DNA of 64,000 nt from Gaiellasilicea sp037720595 (GTDB lineage Bacteria > Actinomycetota > Thermoleophilia > Gaiellales > Gaiellaceae), in NCBI GenBank assembly GCA_037720595.1, contig JBBJLW010000004.1, positions 1 through 64,000 on the forward strand, in the 5' to 3' direction. Under the pieces are notes generated by a model. That model was given only the letters and a program-made list of their open reading frames with translations, was not told where the DNA came from and did no database searches. Of this stretch, positions 41,304-48,821 are shown piece after piece. Position 1 is the first letter of the stretch, and each line of letters opens with the position of its first letter. The position numbers were made by a program, and so were the translations under genes.

Positions 41304-41905
41304 ACGGGGAGAGCGGGTGGCGCCTCGCCTGCGGGAGAGAGCTTGCGCGCCTGGTCGATCAAGTGGCGGACGGCCTGCCGCCGGCCGAACCGGAGCATCA
41401 GCGCACCTGCCTGCACTGCCAGGCGGCGCTCGGCGAACTCGAGGACCTGTGGGGGCAGGTGCGCGCGCTCGCGCGCGAGGAGATCGTCGCTCCCGAGCGG
41501 ATCGTGAGCAGCGTGATCCGGCGGATCCACGAGGGCCTCGCCGCTACGCCGAGGGAGGTGCCGCTCGAGGAGGTGCTTTCTCGCCTCGTCCGGCACGCTC
41601 TGCTCGAGACGGATCACGGAACGACGCGGATCGCCGACTCGGTCGTCGCGAAGATCGTCGACCACGCCGTGCGGGGGCTTCGCGGCGTGGGGCTGACCGG
41701 CGGGCCACCGTCCGCGTCTGTCGCCGTAAACGGCAGCCGCGTGACGATCCGGCTGCCCCTTGCGATTCGGTACGGAGTGAGTCTTGCGGAGGCGAGCGCG
41801 GCCGCGCGCATGAGCGTGATCGAGCAGGTCGAGGGGCTGACGGGGCTCGTCGTCGACGCGGTCGACATCAGCGTCGAGGACGTGTTCGGCGCCGACGCCG
41901 GCTGA
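41294..41905 (+). CDS. Asp23-family protein with N-terminal zinc anti-sigma-like domain
   Basis: 203 aa from ATG 41294 (ATG 41300 also possible), overlapping the sigma gene by 10 bp. Residues ~10-60 carry EPEHQRTCLHCQAALGEL, a His-x3-Cys-x2-Cys zinc motif of ZAS anti-sigma factors. Residues ~95-200 form an Asp23/Gls24 domain (TTRIADSVVAKIVDHAVRGL, VNGSRVTIRLPLAIRYGVSL). No membrane helix is present. The fusion could couple sigma release to the state of the Asp23 envelope assembly. Confidence 0.85.
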   Translation: MAMNGESGWRLACGRELARLVDQVADGLPPAEPEHQRTCLHCQAALGELEDLWGQVRALAREEIVAPERIVSSVIRRIHEGLAATPREVPLEEVLSRLVRHALLETDHGTTRIADSVVAKIVDHAVRGLRGVGLTGGPPSASVAVNGSRVTIRLPLAIRYGVSLAEASAAARMSVIEQVEGLTGLVVDAVDISVEDVFGADAG

Positions 41906-41933
41906 ACACCAAACGAGCGAGCACGGGCAAAGC

Positions 41934-41963
41934 GGAACTTTTCCGTCTCCCGCGTTTCTAAGT
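41934..41963 (+). promoter_or_regulatory. ECF-type promoter candidate
   Basis: GGAACTT (41934-41940), 17 bp, then CTAAGT (41958-41963), 41 bp before the ATG at 42005. The GGAAC -35 element is characteristic of many ECF sigma factors. A strong ribosome site (GAGGAGGAG) precedes the gene. Confidence 0.5.
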
Positions 41964-42004
41964 GAAGACAGGGCACACACCGCGACACACTGAGGAGGAG
42001 AACG

Positions 42005-42457
42005 ATGGCAGAGGAGCCGAGGAGCCGAAGGACGGCGAGCCAGGCTGTCACCGCCGGCGAGGAGATATCGCCCCTTGCCGCCGAGCGCGGGGCGACAAGG
42101 ATCGCCGATGCCGTAGTGACTAAGGTCGCCGGCATCGCCACGCACGAGGTGCCGGGCGTGTACGCGCTCGGCGGCGGCGCGGCGCGGGCGATCGGAACCA
42201 TGACGCAAGCCGTTGGCATGAGTGCGCGCACTGCGCAGGGAGTCTCGGTCGAGGTCGGCGAGCGCGAAGCAGCCGTCGACCTCACGATCGTCGTCGACTA
42301 CGGCGAGTCGATCCCACGTGTCGCGCAGGAGGTGCGCGAGAACGTGATCAGGCGGATCGAGGGCATCACCGGGCTCTCCGTCACGGAGGTCAACGTCACG
42401 GTCGATGACCTCCACGTCCCCGGCGAGGAGGAAGAAGCACCGGCTCGGGTCGAGTAG
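42005..42457 (+). CDS. Asp23/Gls24 family envelope stress protein
   Basis: 150 aa from ATG 42005. The Asp23 domain covers ~22-135: GATRIADAVVTKVAGIATHE, VPGVYALGGGAARAIGTMT, SVEVGEREAAVDLTIVVDYG and IEGITGLSVTEVNVTVDDLH. In Gram-positives Asp23 forms a layer under the membrane held by an AmaP-type anchor. Here the candidate anchors are the next membrane proteins. Its stop overlaps the following GTG. Confidence 0.93.
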   Translation: MAEEPRSRRTASQAVTAGEEISPLAAERGATRIADAVVTKVAGIATHEVPGVYALGGGAARAIGTMTQAVGMSARTAQGVSVEVGEREAAVDLTIVVDYGESIPRVAQEVRENVIRRIEGITGLSVTEVNVTVDDLHVPGEEEEAPARVE

Positions 42458-42810
42458 TGAGGACGGGAGGAACGACGCCGCGACCTTCGACGCGCCTCCA
42501 GCTTGCGCGTGTGGCGCTCGACGCCGCACTGACGGTCGCGGGCGTTGTCGGCCCCGTGGGAGCGCTCGAGTCCGCCACGGCAACGGCGCGCGATCGCGTT
42601 CCCGGGGTGCTCGTCGTCGCGCTGAACGACAGGCGATACGACGTGTCGCTCCACCTGATCGCCGCAGTCGTGCCGCTGCACGACCTCGCAGATCGCATTC
42701 GCGAGCGTGTCGTACGGGCCGCGACTGCTGCCGGCCTCGCCCGCGCGCTCGGTCCCGTGAACGTGGTCTTCGAGGATGTGGTCGCGGGCGAGGCGAGAGC
42801 CGGGAGATGA
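42457..42810 (+). CDS. Short Asp23-like protein
   Basis: 117 aa from GTG 42457 (overlap GTGA). RLQLARVALDAALTVAGVVG (about 13-32) followed by VLVVALNDRRYDVSLHLIAA (about 51-70) and LADRIRERVVRAATAAGLAR follows the strand-helix order of Asp23 but is shorter and divergent. It probably co-assembles with the neighbours. Overlaps the next gene by 4. Confidence 0.72.
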   Translation: MRTGGTTPRPSTRLQLARVALDAALTVAGVVGPVGALESATATARDRVPGVLVVALNDRRYDVSLHLIAAVVPLHDLADRIRERVVRAATAAGLARALGPVNVVFEDVVAGEARAGR

Positions 42811-43397
42811 TCCTGTTCCTCCGCCTGTTCGCCCGTCTTCTCGCCTTCGTGCTTCTCGTCGCGCTTGCGCTCCTGGGTCTTGCCGTCGCTGTGTTCTCGA
42901 TCCAGGGCGACGCGGACGCGCTCAGCCTGCCACGGCTCGCCGAGCACCTTCAGCTGCCCGAGCTCCGCTCGGATGCGGGCCGTTGGCTTGATCAACTCGA
43001 GGAGCCCGGACCGGTCGCGCTCACCTCGCTCGGCGGCGGGGTCGCGGCGATCGCGGCCGGTGTTCTCCTGCTTGCCGGGACGATCGTGCCTGCGCGCGAG
43101 CGTCTCCTTGTGGTCGAGGAGGAGGAGGACGGGCGGCTGGCGGCGCGTAGGCGTGCGGTCGCGCACGCGGCGAGGTCACTCGCCGAGCCCGTGCGCGGCG
43201 TGACGGCGGCAAAGGTGCGCGTGCGGCCCAGCCGGCGCGGGTGTGGCGGGCGCTTGGCGGTGGTGGCCGTCCACCCGCGCACCGTGTCCGGAAGCGAGGT
43301 CGAAGAGCGCGTCAGGGAAGCGCTCGTCCCCTTGAGCGAGGGCTTCTCCTTGCGCGCCCGCGTGCGGGCCAGGCGAGGGAAGCCGAGAGTCGAGTGA
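42807..43397 (+). CDS. Membrane protein of Asp23 operon (AmaP/DUF6286-like)
   Basis: 196 aa from ATG 42807. Two membrane helices (about 3-30 and 72-93: LTSLGGGVAAIAAGVLLLAG) with a cytoplasmic C-domain that ends in an alternating alpha/beta pattern (LAVVAVHPRTVSGSEVEERV). The arrangement resembles AmaP, the anchor of Asp23. Its last base is shared with the next start (TGATG). Confidence 0.72.
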   Translation: MILFLRLFARLLAFVLLVALALLGLAVAVFSIQGDADALSLPRLAEHLQLPELRSDAGRWLDQLEEPGPVALTSLGGGVAAIAAGVLLLAGTIVPARERLLVVEEEEDGRLAARRRAVAHAARSLAEPVRGVTAAKVRVRPSRRGCGGRLAVVAVHPRTVSGSEVEERVREALVPLSEGFSLRARVRARRGKPRVE

Positions 43398-44002
43398 TGC
43401 TGCGCCAGCGCATCCGCGCCCGCCGCTCGCCGTTTGCAGTCTTCGGACGGCTTCCGTTGCTCGTGCTCTCGCTCGCGCTCGTCTGGTACGGGCTCATGGT
43501 CGAGCTGCTCGCGCTCGAGGTCTCGCCGCAGGCGGTGAACGCGGTCAGCGGCTACCGCTCCGCCTACGACTTCCTGGCGGGGCTCGAGCCTGCGGACATG
43601 ACGGGGGGCGTGCGGGTCGTCGCGGGGCTCGGCGGCGCCTGCTCCTTCCTTCTGTTCGGCTACCTTGCGCTCAAGTCCCTCTCCCGCCCCTACCTCGCCC
43701 GGAGCGAGCTTCTGCTCGGCGAGGCAGGGCGGGGGGTGGATGTGGTCGGGCCACGCGCGGTCGAGCGAGCGGTGGAGGGGGCAGCGCGCTCGCATCCGGC
43801 CATCGACGAGGCGAGCGCGCGCTACGGGACGGAGGACGTCAACGTCAGCGTCCACGTCAGCGACGCGCGCGTAGCAGGGAGTGCGCTCCGGGAGGTGCGC
43901 GGGCGCGGGCGCGAGGCGCTCGCTCAGCACGAGCTGCCCCTTCTTCCCGTGAACGTGACCTTGACCGGCTTCGAGGAACCGAAAGGAAGGGAGCTCAGAT
44001 GA
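43397..44002 (+). CDS. Second two-helix membrane protein of Asp23 operon
   Basis: 201 aa from ATG 43397 (GTG 43394 adjacent). Helices at about 18-38 (PLLVLSLALVWYGLMVELLA) and 76-94 (VVAGLGGACSFLLFGYLAL), then a soluble alpha/beta domain with NVSVHVSDARVAGSALREV similar in design to the previous protein. The pair could form a heteromeric anchor for Asp23 proteins. Overlaps the last gene of the operon by ATGA. Confidence 0.72.
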   Translation: MLRQRIRARRSPFAVFGRLPLLVLSLALVWYGLMVELLALEVSPQAVNAVSGYRSAYDFLAGLEPADMTGGVRVVAGLGGACSFLLFGYLALKSLSRPYLARSELLLGEAGRGVDVVGPRAVERAVEGAARSHPAIDEASARYGTEDVNVSVHVSDARVAGSALREVRGRGREALAQHELPLLPVNVTLTGFEEPKGRELR

Positions 44003-44232
44003 CCGGAAGACAGTTCGCCGCCGCACTAGGCTTCGCCTTCGTCGCGCTCTGGATCTCGCTCAGCTTCGGCTGGGCGCTCCTCTGCCTGGCTGGGGCGGCT
44101 GCCTTCTACGTGGTCGCGCTCGTGCTCGAGCGCGCGCTCGTGGACATCACGCTGCAGGAGCTCGCGAGCAGGGTCATCCCCGAGGAAGCGCTCGCGCGGC
44201 CTCCGCGGCCAACTCGGCCGCGGGTGCGCTAA
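43999..44232 (+). CDS. Small membrane protein (DUF2273-like)
   Basis: 77 aa from ATG 43999. One long or two short hydrophobic segments (AALGFAFVALWISLSFGWAL and LAGAAAFYVVALVLERALV), then a basic Pro/Arg tail. A small two-helix protein closes many asp23/amaP operons, and this fits that slot. It is the last gene before a 200-bp gap with no clear feature. Confidence 0.68.
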   Translation: MTGRQFAAALGFAFVALWISLSFGWALLCLAGAAAFYVVALVLERALVDITLQELASRVIPEEALARPPRPTRPRVR

Positions 44233-44434
44233 CGCTAGGTCGGATGCTCTCGCTGACCTACAACGCCGCCGAGGTTCGCGTCAGCGGTCTGCCGTACTGG
44301 CTATCGATCGGTCATATCGAGGACAGCTCGAGCAGCTAGGCCCGTTAGGAAGCAGCGACGATCGCCGCGACGGGTTCCATTTCGACCGGAAACGCCGCTT
44401 CCAGCACGATTGCAGCCGCAGCTACGCTCGTCTC

Positions 44435-44896
44435 ATGAGTCGCTTCGCCACTCTGGAGCTGGAGCGCTTCCCCAACCGGGCGCTCGTGATGGCTGCCGCA
44501 GCGTGTTTCACCTTCGCTCTCGACTTCGCGACGAAGGAGGTCGTCGTCGCGCTCGAGCCCGCGTCGCTGCTCTTCAATGTCTCCGACCGCGCGCCGTTCG
44601 GCCTCGGCTGGACCCTGATCGTGGTTGCTGCTTCGACCTCGCTCCTCGCGTGCGTCGTCCCGGCGCGGATCGTTGCGCTCGGCGCCGGCGTCGCACTCGG
44701 CGGTGCCCTCGGCAACCTGACGAGCCGCTACTGGTGGGACGCTCGCGGGGGCTCACCGGACTTCATCCCGTTCGGTGACGGCTCGACCGGGAACGTCGCC
44801 GATCTTTTCATCGGTCTGGGCCTCGGCGTCATGCTGATCGGCACCGTCGTCTGGCTCGGCTGGACGATCGCGACACGGCCAAACGCCTCGCATTAG
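44435..44896 (+). CDS. Signal peptidase II (LspA)-like protein lacking one catalytic Asp
   Basis: 153 aa with four hydrophobic segments. LspA landmarks: LDFATK near the first helix, GGALGNLTSRYWW (about 88-100) where family members have GN-x-x-D-R, and GNVADLFIGLGL (about 120-131) with the second catalytic Asp. The first Asp is Ser here, so classical aspartyl protease activity towards prolipoproteins is doubtful. It is probably a paralogue with another role; a true lspA would be elsewhere. Confidence 0.78.
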   Translation: MSRFATLELERFPNRALVMAAAACFTFALDFATKEVVVALEPASLLFNVSDRAPFGLGWTLIVVAASTSLLACVVPARIVALGAGVALGGALGNLTSRYWWDARGGSPDFIPFGDGSTGNVADLFIGLGLGVMLIGTVVWLGWTIATRPNASH

Positions 44897-44901
44897 CGAG
44901 A

Positions 44902-44932
44902 GAGGCCCGGGCGGATTATCCGCCCGGGCCTC
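44902..44932. terminator. Bidirectional terminator
   Basis: Perfect 15-bp arms GAGGCCCGGGCGGAT and ATCCGCCCGGGCCTC around a single T. It sits between the convergent lspA-like gene (stop 44896) and the minus-strand gene ending at 44939, so it can serve both. Confidence 0.75.
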
Positions 44933-44938
44933 CGCGGA

Positions 44939-45133
44939 TCAGTCTCGGTTGGGCACGTCCTCAGGCGGAACCGGATCGTTGCCGGTCGCCTGCTTGACGG
45001 TGTCGTCTACATCCTGATCGAGATCCTTGCCCTCGAGACCCGGGAGGTCGGACTTCGTCTGCTCCCAGTCGCGCTCGAGCGCCTCGCCGACATCGCCGTT
45101 CGTGTCGTCGCTCTTGTCGCTTGCATCGCTCAT
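44939..45133 (-). CDS. Small acidic protein
   Basis: 64 aa: MSDASDKSDDTNGDVGEALE, DWEQTKSDLPGLEGKDLDQD and a Pro-rich end. Strongly acidic, no hydrophobic segment. The WEQTKSD segment with repeated Asp/Lys recalls CsbD-like stress proteins but is too short to be sure. It has its own strong terminator, which argues that it is expressed. Confidence 0.6.
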   Translation of the reverse strand: MSDASDKSDDTNGDVGEALERDWEQTKSDLPGLEGKDLDQDVDDTVKQATGNDPVPPEDVPNRD

Positions 45134-45202
45134 TCGTGCCTCCCGTCGCTTGAGTGGGTCGTCATGTACCCGCCCAAGAAAAGACCAACCCGAAAGGGCT
45201 CA

Positions 45203-45365
45203 GAACTCGAATCAGACCGACGCTTCGTCGCCGGGGCGTGCTGGGCGAGTGCGATGCTAGGACGCAGGGAGCCTCGATATGCGGGCATATCGAGACGACC
45301 GAGGACGACGCCGCGCGCCGCTCAGCGCGTTCCGGCGACACAAGGCTTCATTTTGATTCGAGTTC
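45203..45365. repeat. MITE-like inverted-repeat element, copy 2
   Basis: 163 bp bounded by GAACTCGAATCA (45203-45214) and TGATTCGAGTTC (45354-45365). The internal palindrome is longer here (CTCGATATGC 45273-45282 / GCATATCGAG 45285-45294). Flanks are TCA and TTA. As in copy 1, its right end touches the stop codon of a minus-strand gene. Most of the interior matches 739-892 with small insertions. Confidence 0.75.
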
Positions 45366-45587
45366 TTAGAGTGCGATCGCAGCTCGAAGACCCTTCTGGA
45401 GCAGGTAAGCGAGGAACACGAGCCACGGAATCTGCGTGACGAGCACCACCGCGAGGAACGCACGCTCGAAAGTGCGGTGGGCAGGCGCGATCGATACGGC
45501 TGCCGCGTGATCCAGAGGTGGCTCGTCGATGCCGTGGGCGGCCTCGTCGAGTGGCCCCGGCCTGTGATCCGCTTCCATCTGTGCCAT
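45366..45587 (-). CDS. Small single-pass membrane protein
   Basis: 73 aa: an acidic/His-containing N-terminal half (MAQMEADHRPGPLDEAAHGI) and one membrane helix near 45-66 (AFLAVVLVTQIPWLVFLAYL) before KGLRAAIAL. The stop codon lies at the boundary of the dispersed repeat, so the last residues may derive from the insertion junction. Unknown function. Confidence 0.55.
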   Translation of the reverse strand: MAQMEADHRPGPLDEAAHGIDEPPLDHAAAVSIAPAHRTFERAFLAVVLVTQIPWLVFLAYLLQKGLRAAIAL

Positions 45588-45692
45588 GCCGCCCGCTCCT
45601 CCCGTCTCGTCCGGCGCCCTCTACCGGAGTAGACGCGCGAGCGCGAGCTACTTGCGCGGTGACGAAAAACGCTTACACGTCGCGCGGCCCGC

Positions 45693-46721
45693 TCAAGCGC
45701 GGATTACGACCGGAGTTCCCGCAAGCGCGAGGCGGAACATGCGCAGGAGAACGTCGTTACTCACCCGTACGCACCCGTGCGAGACGGCGCCGCCGAGCAG
45801 GTCGGGGCGGTTTGTGCCGTGGATGGCGATCGGACCGCCCTGGATCCAGTCCTGGAGCACCGGGGAGAAGGCCGAGATCCCTATCGCGCCCGGGCCGAAC
45901 GGGCCACCCGGGTTCGGCGCCACGAGGCGCTGATTGACGTAATAGCTCCCGGTGGGTGTCGGCGTGTCGGACGCGCCGATCGCCGCGGTGGCGCCGATCA
46001 GCTCGCGGCCCGCACGGTAGAGCGTTACCCGGCGCGCGGAGAGATCGACTTCGATCCGGGTGCGCACACGGATGAGCTGGACGTCTCGCATGCGCACCCA
46101 GCCGAGGACGCCATTCGGGCGGGTCGGAAGCTGCACGCGGAGCCAACGCCCCGCGCAGTCGGTGCGACCGAGGACTCCGAAGACGGTCGGGACGCCGTTG
46201 GCGTTGAGCCGCTCGAAGCTCCCGACGATCCTTCCTCCCGGGCTAACACGCGCGCTAGCTCGTGTGCGCACCACCGCAGCGAAGGCCAGAGCGCGGGTCC
46301 GCAGCGGTTGCACGGCCGCCGCGGCGCAGCGCGTGATGGCACCGGGCGCGCGTGTCGCGGCAGGGGTTGCGCTCTCGGCGGCCGGGCGCACCGGCACCGG
46401 AGCGGGCGAGCTGGGCGGTCTCCGGGCAACGGGCGCTGGCCTGGCGACAGCAGCTCGCTTGGCGATCGGCGCTCGTTTGACGGTCGGCGCTCGTTTGGCG
46501 ATCGGGGCTCGTTTGACGGTCGGTACTCGTTTGGCGGTCGGTGCCCGCTGAGCAACGGGCTGACGAGGCGCGACACTCGCCCAGGAAATCGGAGCTTCGG
46601 CGCGCGGATAGTACGGGGCCGCGATTGGGCTGCGCTTCGCCTCGTCCTCGCTACCGCAACCCGCCGCAAGCAGCACCACGAGCACGGACAGCAACGTCAC
46701 CGCCCTGGATCGCGGATCCAT
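45693..46721 (-). CDS. L,D-transpeptidase (YkuD) lipoprotein
   Basis: 342 aa from ATG 46721; upstream in-frame codons lack a signal. The lipobox VVLLAAGCGS gives lipidated Cys near residue 21. Residues ~35-105 are a Lys/Arg/Pro stretch of six-residue repeats (KRAPTV, KRAPIA), likely spanning the wall. A bacterial SH3-like part (about 130-205) precedes the YkuD domain (about 220-342) with IAIHGTNRPDLLGGAVSHGCVRV, where His and Cys are catalytic. It would make 3-3 peptidoglycan links or attach proteins. Confidence 0.92.
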   Translation of the reverse strand: MDPRSRAVTLLSVLVVLLAAGCGSEDEAKRSPIAAPYYPRAEAPISWASVAPRQPVAQRAPTAKRVPTVKRAPIAKRAPTVKRAPIAKRAAVARPAPVARRPPSSPAPVPVRPAAESATPAATRAPGAITRCAAAAVQPLRTRALAFAAVVRTRASARVSPGGRIVGSFERLNANGVPTVFGVLGRTDCAGRWLRVQLPTRPNGVLGWVRMRDVQLIRVRTRIEVDLSARRVTLYRAGRELIGATAAIGASDTPTPTGSYYVNQRLVAPNPGGPFGPGAIGISAFSPVLQDWIQGGPIAIHGTNRPDLLGGAVSHGCVRVSNDVLLRMFRLALAGTPVVIRA

Positions 46722-46849
46722 TCGGACCTCGTGGTGCAAGCCGACCACGTCCCGACGGTAGCGGATCGGCCGCCTGGAGAGTGGGAGCGCACCGCGCGGC
46801 TTCGCGGCCGCGCGATGCGACTCCACTCGAGATCAATCGTCGGAACGAG

Positions 46850-47122
46850 CTACGGGCACTTACCGATCGTGTCGCCGTGGCGCAGATGAGCCTTGACTGC
46901 CGGGGCGCCGACCGTGATCGTCTTGCCCTTGTGACAGAGCGTCACCTTCGTCTTGCCGTATTGGTACTGGGCGGCCGACGGTGTGGCCTTCTTACTCTTG
47001 CCGGGCTTGATCGGCGGCTTGCCCTTGCTCGGCGCGGCGAGCGCTGCCACCGAGAGGAAGAGCGCAGCCGTCAGCACCGCCACGAGGGCGAAACGAAGAT
47101 TACGAGCAGCATTCCTTTTCAT
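46850..47122 (-). CDS. Secreted small protein with VTLCHKG motif
   Basis: 90 aa. Signal peptide ~1-30 (RFALVAVLTAALFLSVAALA), a Lys/Pro/Gly linker, then KVTLCHKGKTITVGAPAVKA and HLRHGDTIGKC. The Cys-His...His-x-x-His-Gly-Asp...Cys pattern is a recurring C-terminal unit of exported actinobacterial proteins; the paired Cys and His could form a disulphide or bind metal. Function unknown. Confidence 0.8.
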   Translation of the reverse strand: MKRNAARNLRFALVAVLTAALFLSVAALAAPSKGKPPIKPGKSKKATPSAAQYQYGKTKVTLCHKGKTITVGAPAVKAHLRHGDTIGKCP

Positions 47123-47155
47123 GGTCCTCCTTTTACCTGGTTGTACTGGTAGACG

Positions 47156-48301
47156 CTAGGGAATCCCAGAACTTGCGCGTTCGCGCGCGAGCAGCGCGGC
47201 GCCGCACAGGAAACCGGCGACGGTGACCGCCGGCAGCTCCCAGTCCCAGTCGAGACCAGCGTGGAAGAGGAAAGCGACGTAGCCGCCGGCGGCAGCCGCG
47301 TCGGCAGCCCGGAACGCGACCAGGAGCGGCGGGGTGAGCGCGAGTCCGAGCAGCACGAGCCCTACGAGTCCGAGCTCGGAGAGGAACTCGAGATAGAGGC
47401 TGTGGGCATCGAGCGCCGGGCGTGGGATGGGCTGGCGCTCGAGCCACGCGAGGTCGTACGTGCCGGCGCCCTTACCGACGAGCGGAGCGTCGGCGACCTC
47501 CTCCCAGGCGACGTTCCAGTACCAGGGCCGGTCGCCGCCGCGCGCGGCGAGCTCATCCACGAGCGAGCCTGCGGGCCGCGCGAGGGCGACCGCAAGAGCG
47601 AGCGCTGCCGTCGCTCCGAGGCTGCGAGCGAGCCGTGGCCGGCCCGAGCCGAGGGCAAGGGCGACAGCCGCTCCGACGACCGCCGCCAGCCAGCCGCCGC
47701 GACTTCCCGACAGGTACAGCGTCGTGAGGAACACGCACGCAAGCGCGCCGTGGAGCAGCCGCAGGCGCCGGCTCGAGACGAGCTGCGAGATCGCGATCAC
47801 AAGTCCGATCGCCGCCAGCCCGCCCAGCCCGTTCGCGTAGCCGAGCGGTTCCTGGAGGAGCGTTCCCTCGAACGGATCGGGCGGATCCGGCGGCCCCGCG
47901 AGCAGCCGCTGCCCGAGAGCATAGGCGCAGACGACCCCGATTCCGGCGAGCACGCCCGTCAGGAGCGAGCCGGCGGCCGCCGCGGCGGCGAGGACGAGCG
48001 CGACATAGGCGAGCGTCCGCTGTGCCTCGAGCGTGGAATCGGCCGGCTCGGGCGACCAGAGCGCCGAGAGCGCCGTCCAGGCTGTCAGCGCGACGAGCGC
48101 GCCGATCACGAGGGCCTGAGAGCGGGTCAGCGCGACGCGGCCGCGAAGAACGAACGCGAGCGCTGCGGCGCAGAAGAACGCGACAGCCGCGGCCCGCCAC
48201 GCCGAGGGGAAGAAGCCGCCGTCGGCGAACGACAGCAGAACGACGCCTCCGAAGGCGAGCAAACCGCCCGGAAGCGCTCGCTTGAGCTCGCCCAGCCTCA
48301 C
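47156..48301 (-). CDS. O-antigen ligase/polymerase-like membrane protein
   Basis: 381 aa from GTG 48301 (GTG 48307 also possible; the frame extends further but into the MaoC gene). About ten hydrophobic segments and a large extracytoplasmic loop containing GDRPWYWNVAWEEVADAPLV, GKGAGTYDLAW and RPALDAHSLYLEFLSELGLV, the Wzy/WaaL signature with the conserved His. It would join or polymerise lipid-linked glycans. Other glycan genes are not nearby. Confidence 0.85.
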   Translation of the reverse strand: MRLGELKRALPGGLLAFGGVVLLSFADGGFFPSAWRAAAVAFFCAAALAFVLRGRVALTRSQALVIGALVALTAWTALSALWSPEPADSTLEAQRTLAYVALVLAAAAAAGSLLTGVLAGIGVVCAYALGQRLLAGPPDPPDPFEGTLLQEPLGYANGLGGLAAIGLVIAISQLVSSRRLRLLHGALACVFLTTLYLSGSRGGWLAAVVGAAVALALGSGRPRLARSLGATAALALAVALARPAGSLVDELAARGGDRPWYWNVAWEEVADAPLVGKGAGTYDLAWLERQPIPRPALDAHSLYLEFLSELGLVGLVLLGLALTPPLLVAFRAADAAAAGGYVAFLFHAGLDWDWELPAVTVAGFLCGAALLARERASSGIP

Positions 48302-48389
48302 GTCCACTCCCGGCGTCGATGACGCGGCCGGCGGAGGCGGAGGCGGGCCTTGCCTGCTGGGAGCCGGCCGGTCAGCGGCGCCGGGCGGC

Positions 48390-48821
48390 TCAGCGGAGGA
48401 AGCGGAAGAGGGCTTCGGCGACGCAGACCGGCTTCTCGTGCCCCTCACGCTCGATCGTCGCGGCGACCCGCGCCTGCTCGCCGCCACTCACCTCCTCCAC
48501 CGCCTCGACGACGAAGCGCGCCCGGATCCGGCTTCCGGACGGGACGGGCGCCGGGAAGCGGACGCGATTCAATCCGTAGTTGACGGTCAGTCCGTACCCC
48601 TCGAGCGGAGGCAGCGCCAGCTCGAAGAGCGGGACGACGAGCGAGAGCGTCAAGAACCCGTGCGCGATCGTCGTTCCGAACGGCCCCTCGGCGGCTCGCG
48701 CCGGATCGGTGTGGATCCACTGCGGATCGTCGGTGGCGCCCGCGAAGTCGTCGATTCGCTCCTGCTCGATCGCAAGCCAGTCCGAGACGAGCTCCTGCCC
48801 GATCAGATCGCCGATTACCAC
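48390..48821 (-). CDS. MaoC-family (R)-enoyl-CoA hydratase
   Basis: 143 aa, single hot-dog fold. Catalytic Asp and His are seen in DDFAGATDDPQWIHTDPARA (about 24-43) and PFGTTIAHGFLTLSL (about 47-61). It hydrates trans-2-enoyl-CoA to (R)-3-hydroxyacyl-CoA. It overlaps the KASIII-like gene by 7 bp in the long fatty-acid/carboxylate unit. Confidence 0.92.
   Translation of the reverse strand: MVIGDLIGQELVSDWLAIEQERIDDFAGATDDPQWIHTDPARAAEGPFGTTIAHGFLTLSLVVPLFELALPPLEGYGLTVNYGLNRVRFPAPVPSGSRIRARFVVEAVEEVSGGEQARVAATIEREGHEKPVCVAEALFRFLR

Noticed and set aside
44244..44339. 31-aa open frame after the Asp23 operon
   Set aside because: No ribosome site, no recognisable features, and short frames of this size are expected by chance.
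46428..46560. Possible CRISPR array
   Set aside because: The 18-bp repeats have no unique spacers and keep the reading frame of the L,D-transpeptidase. No cas genes are present.
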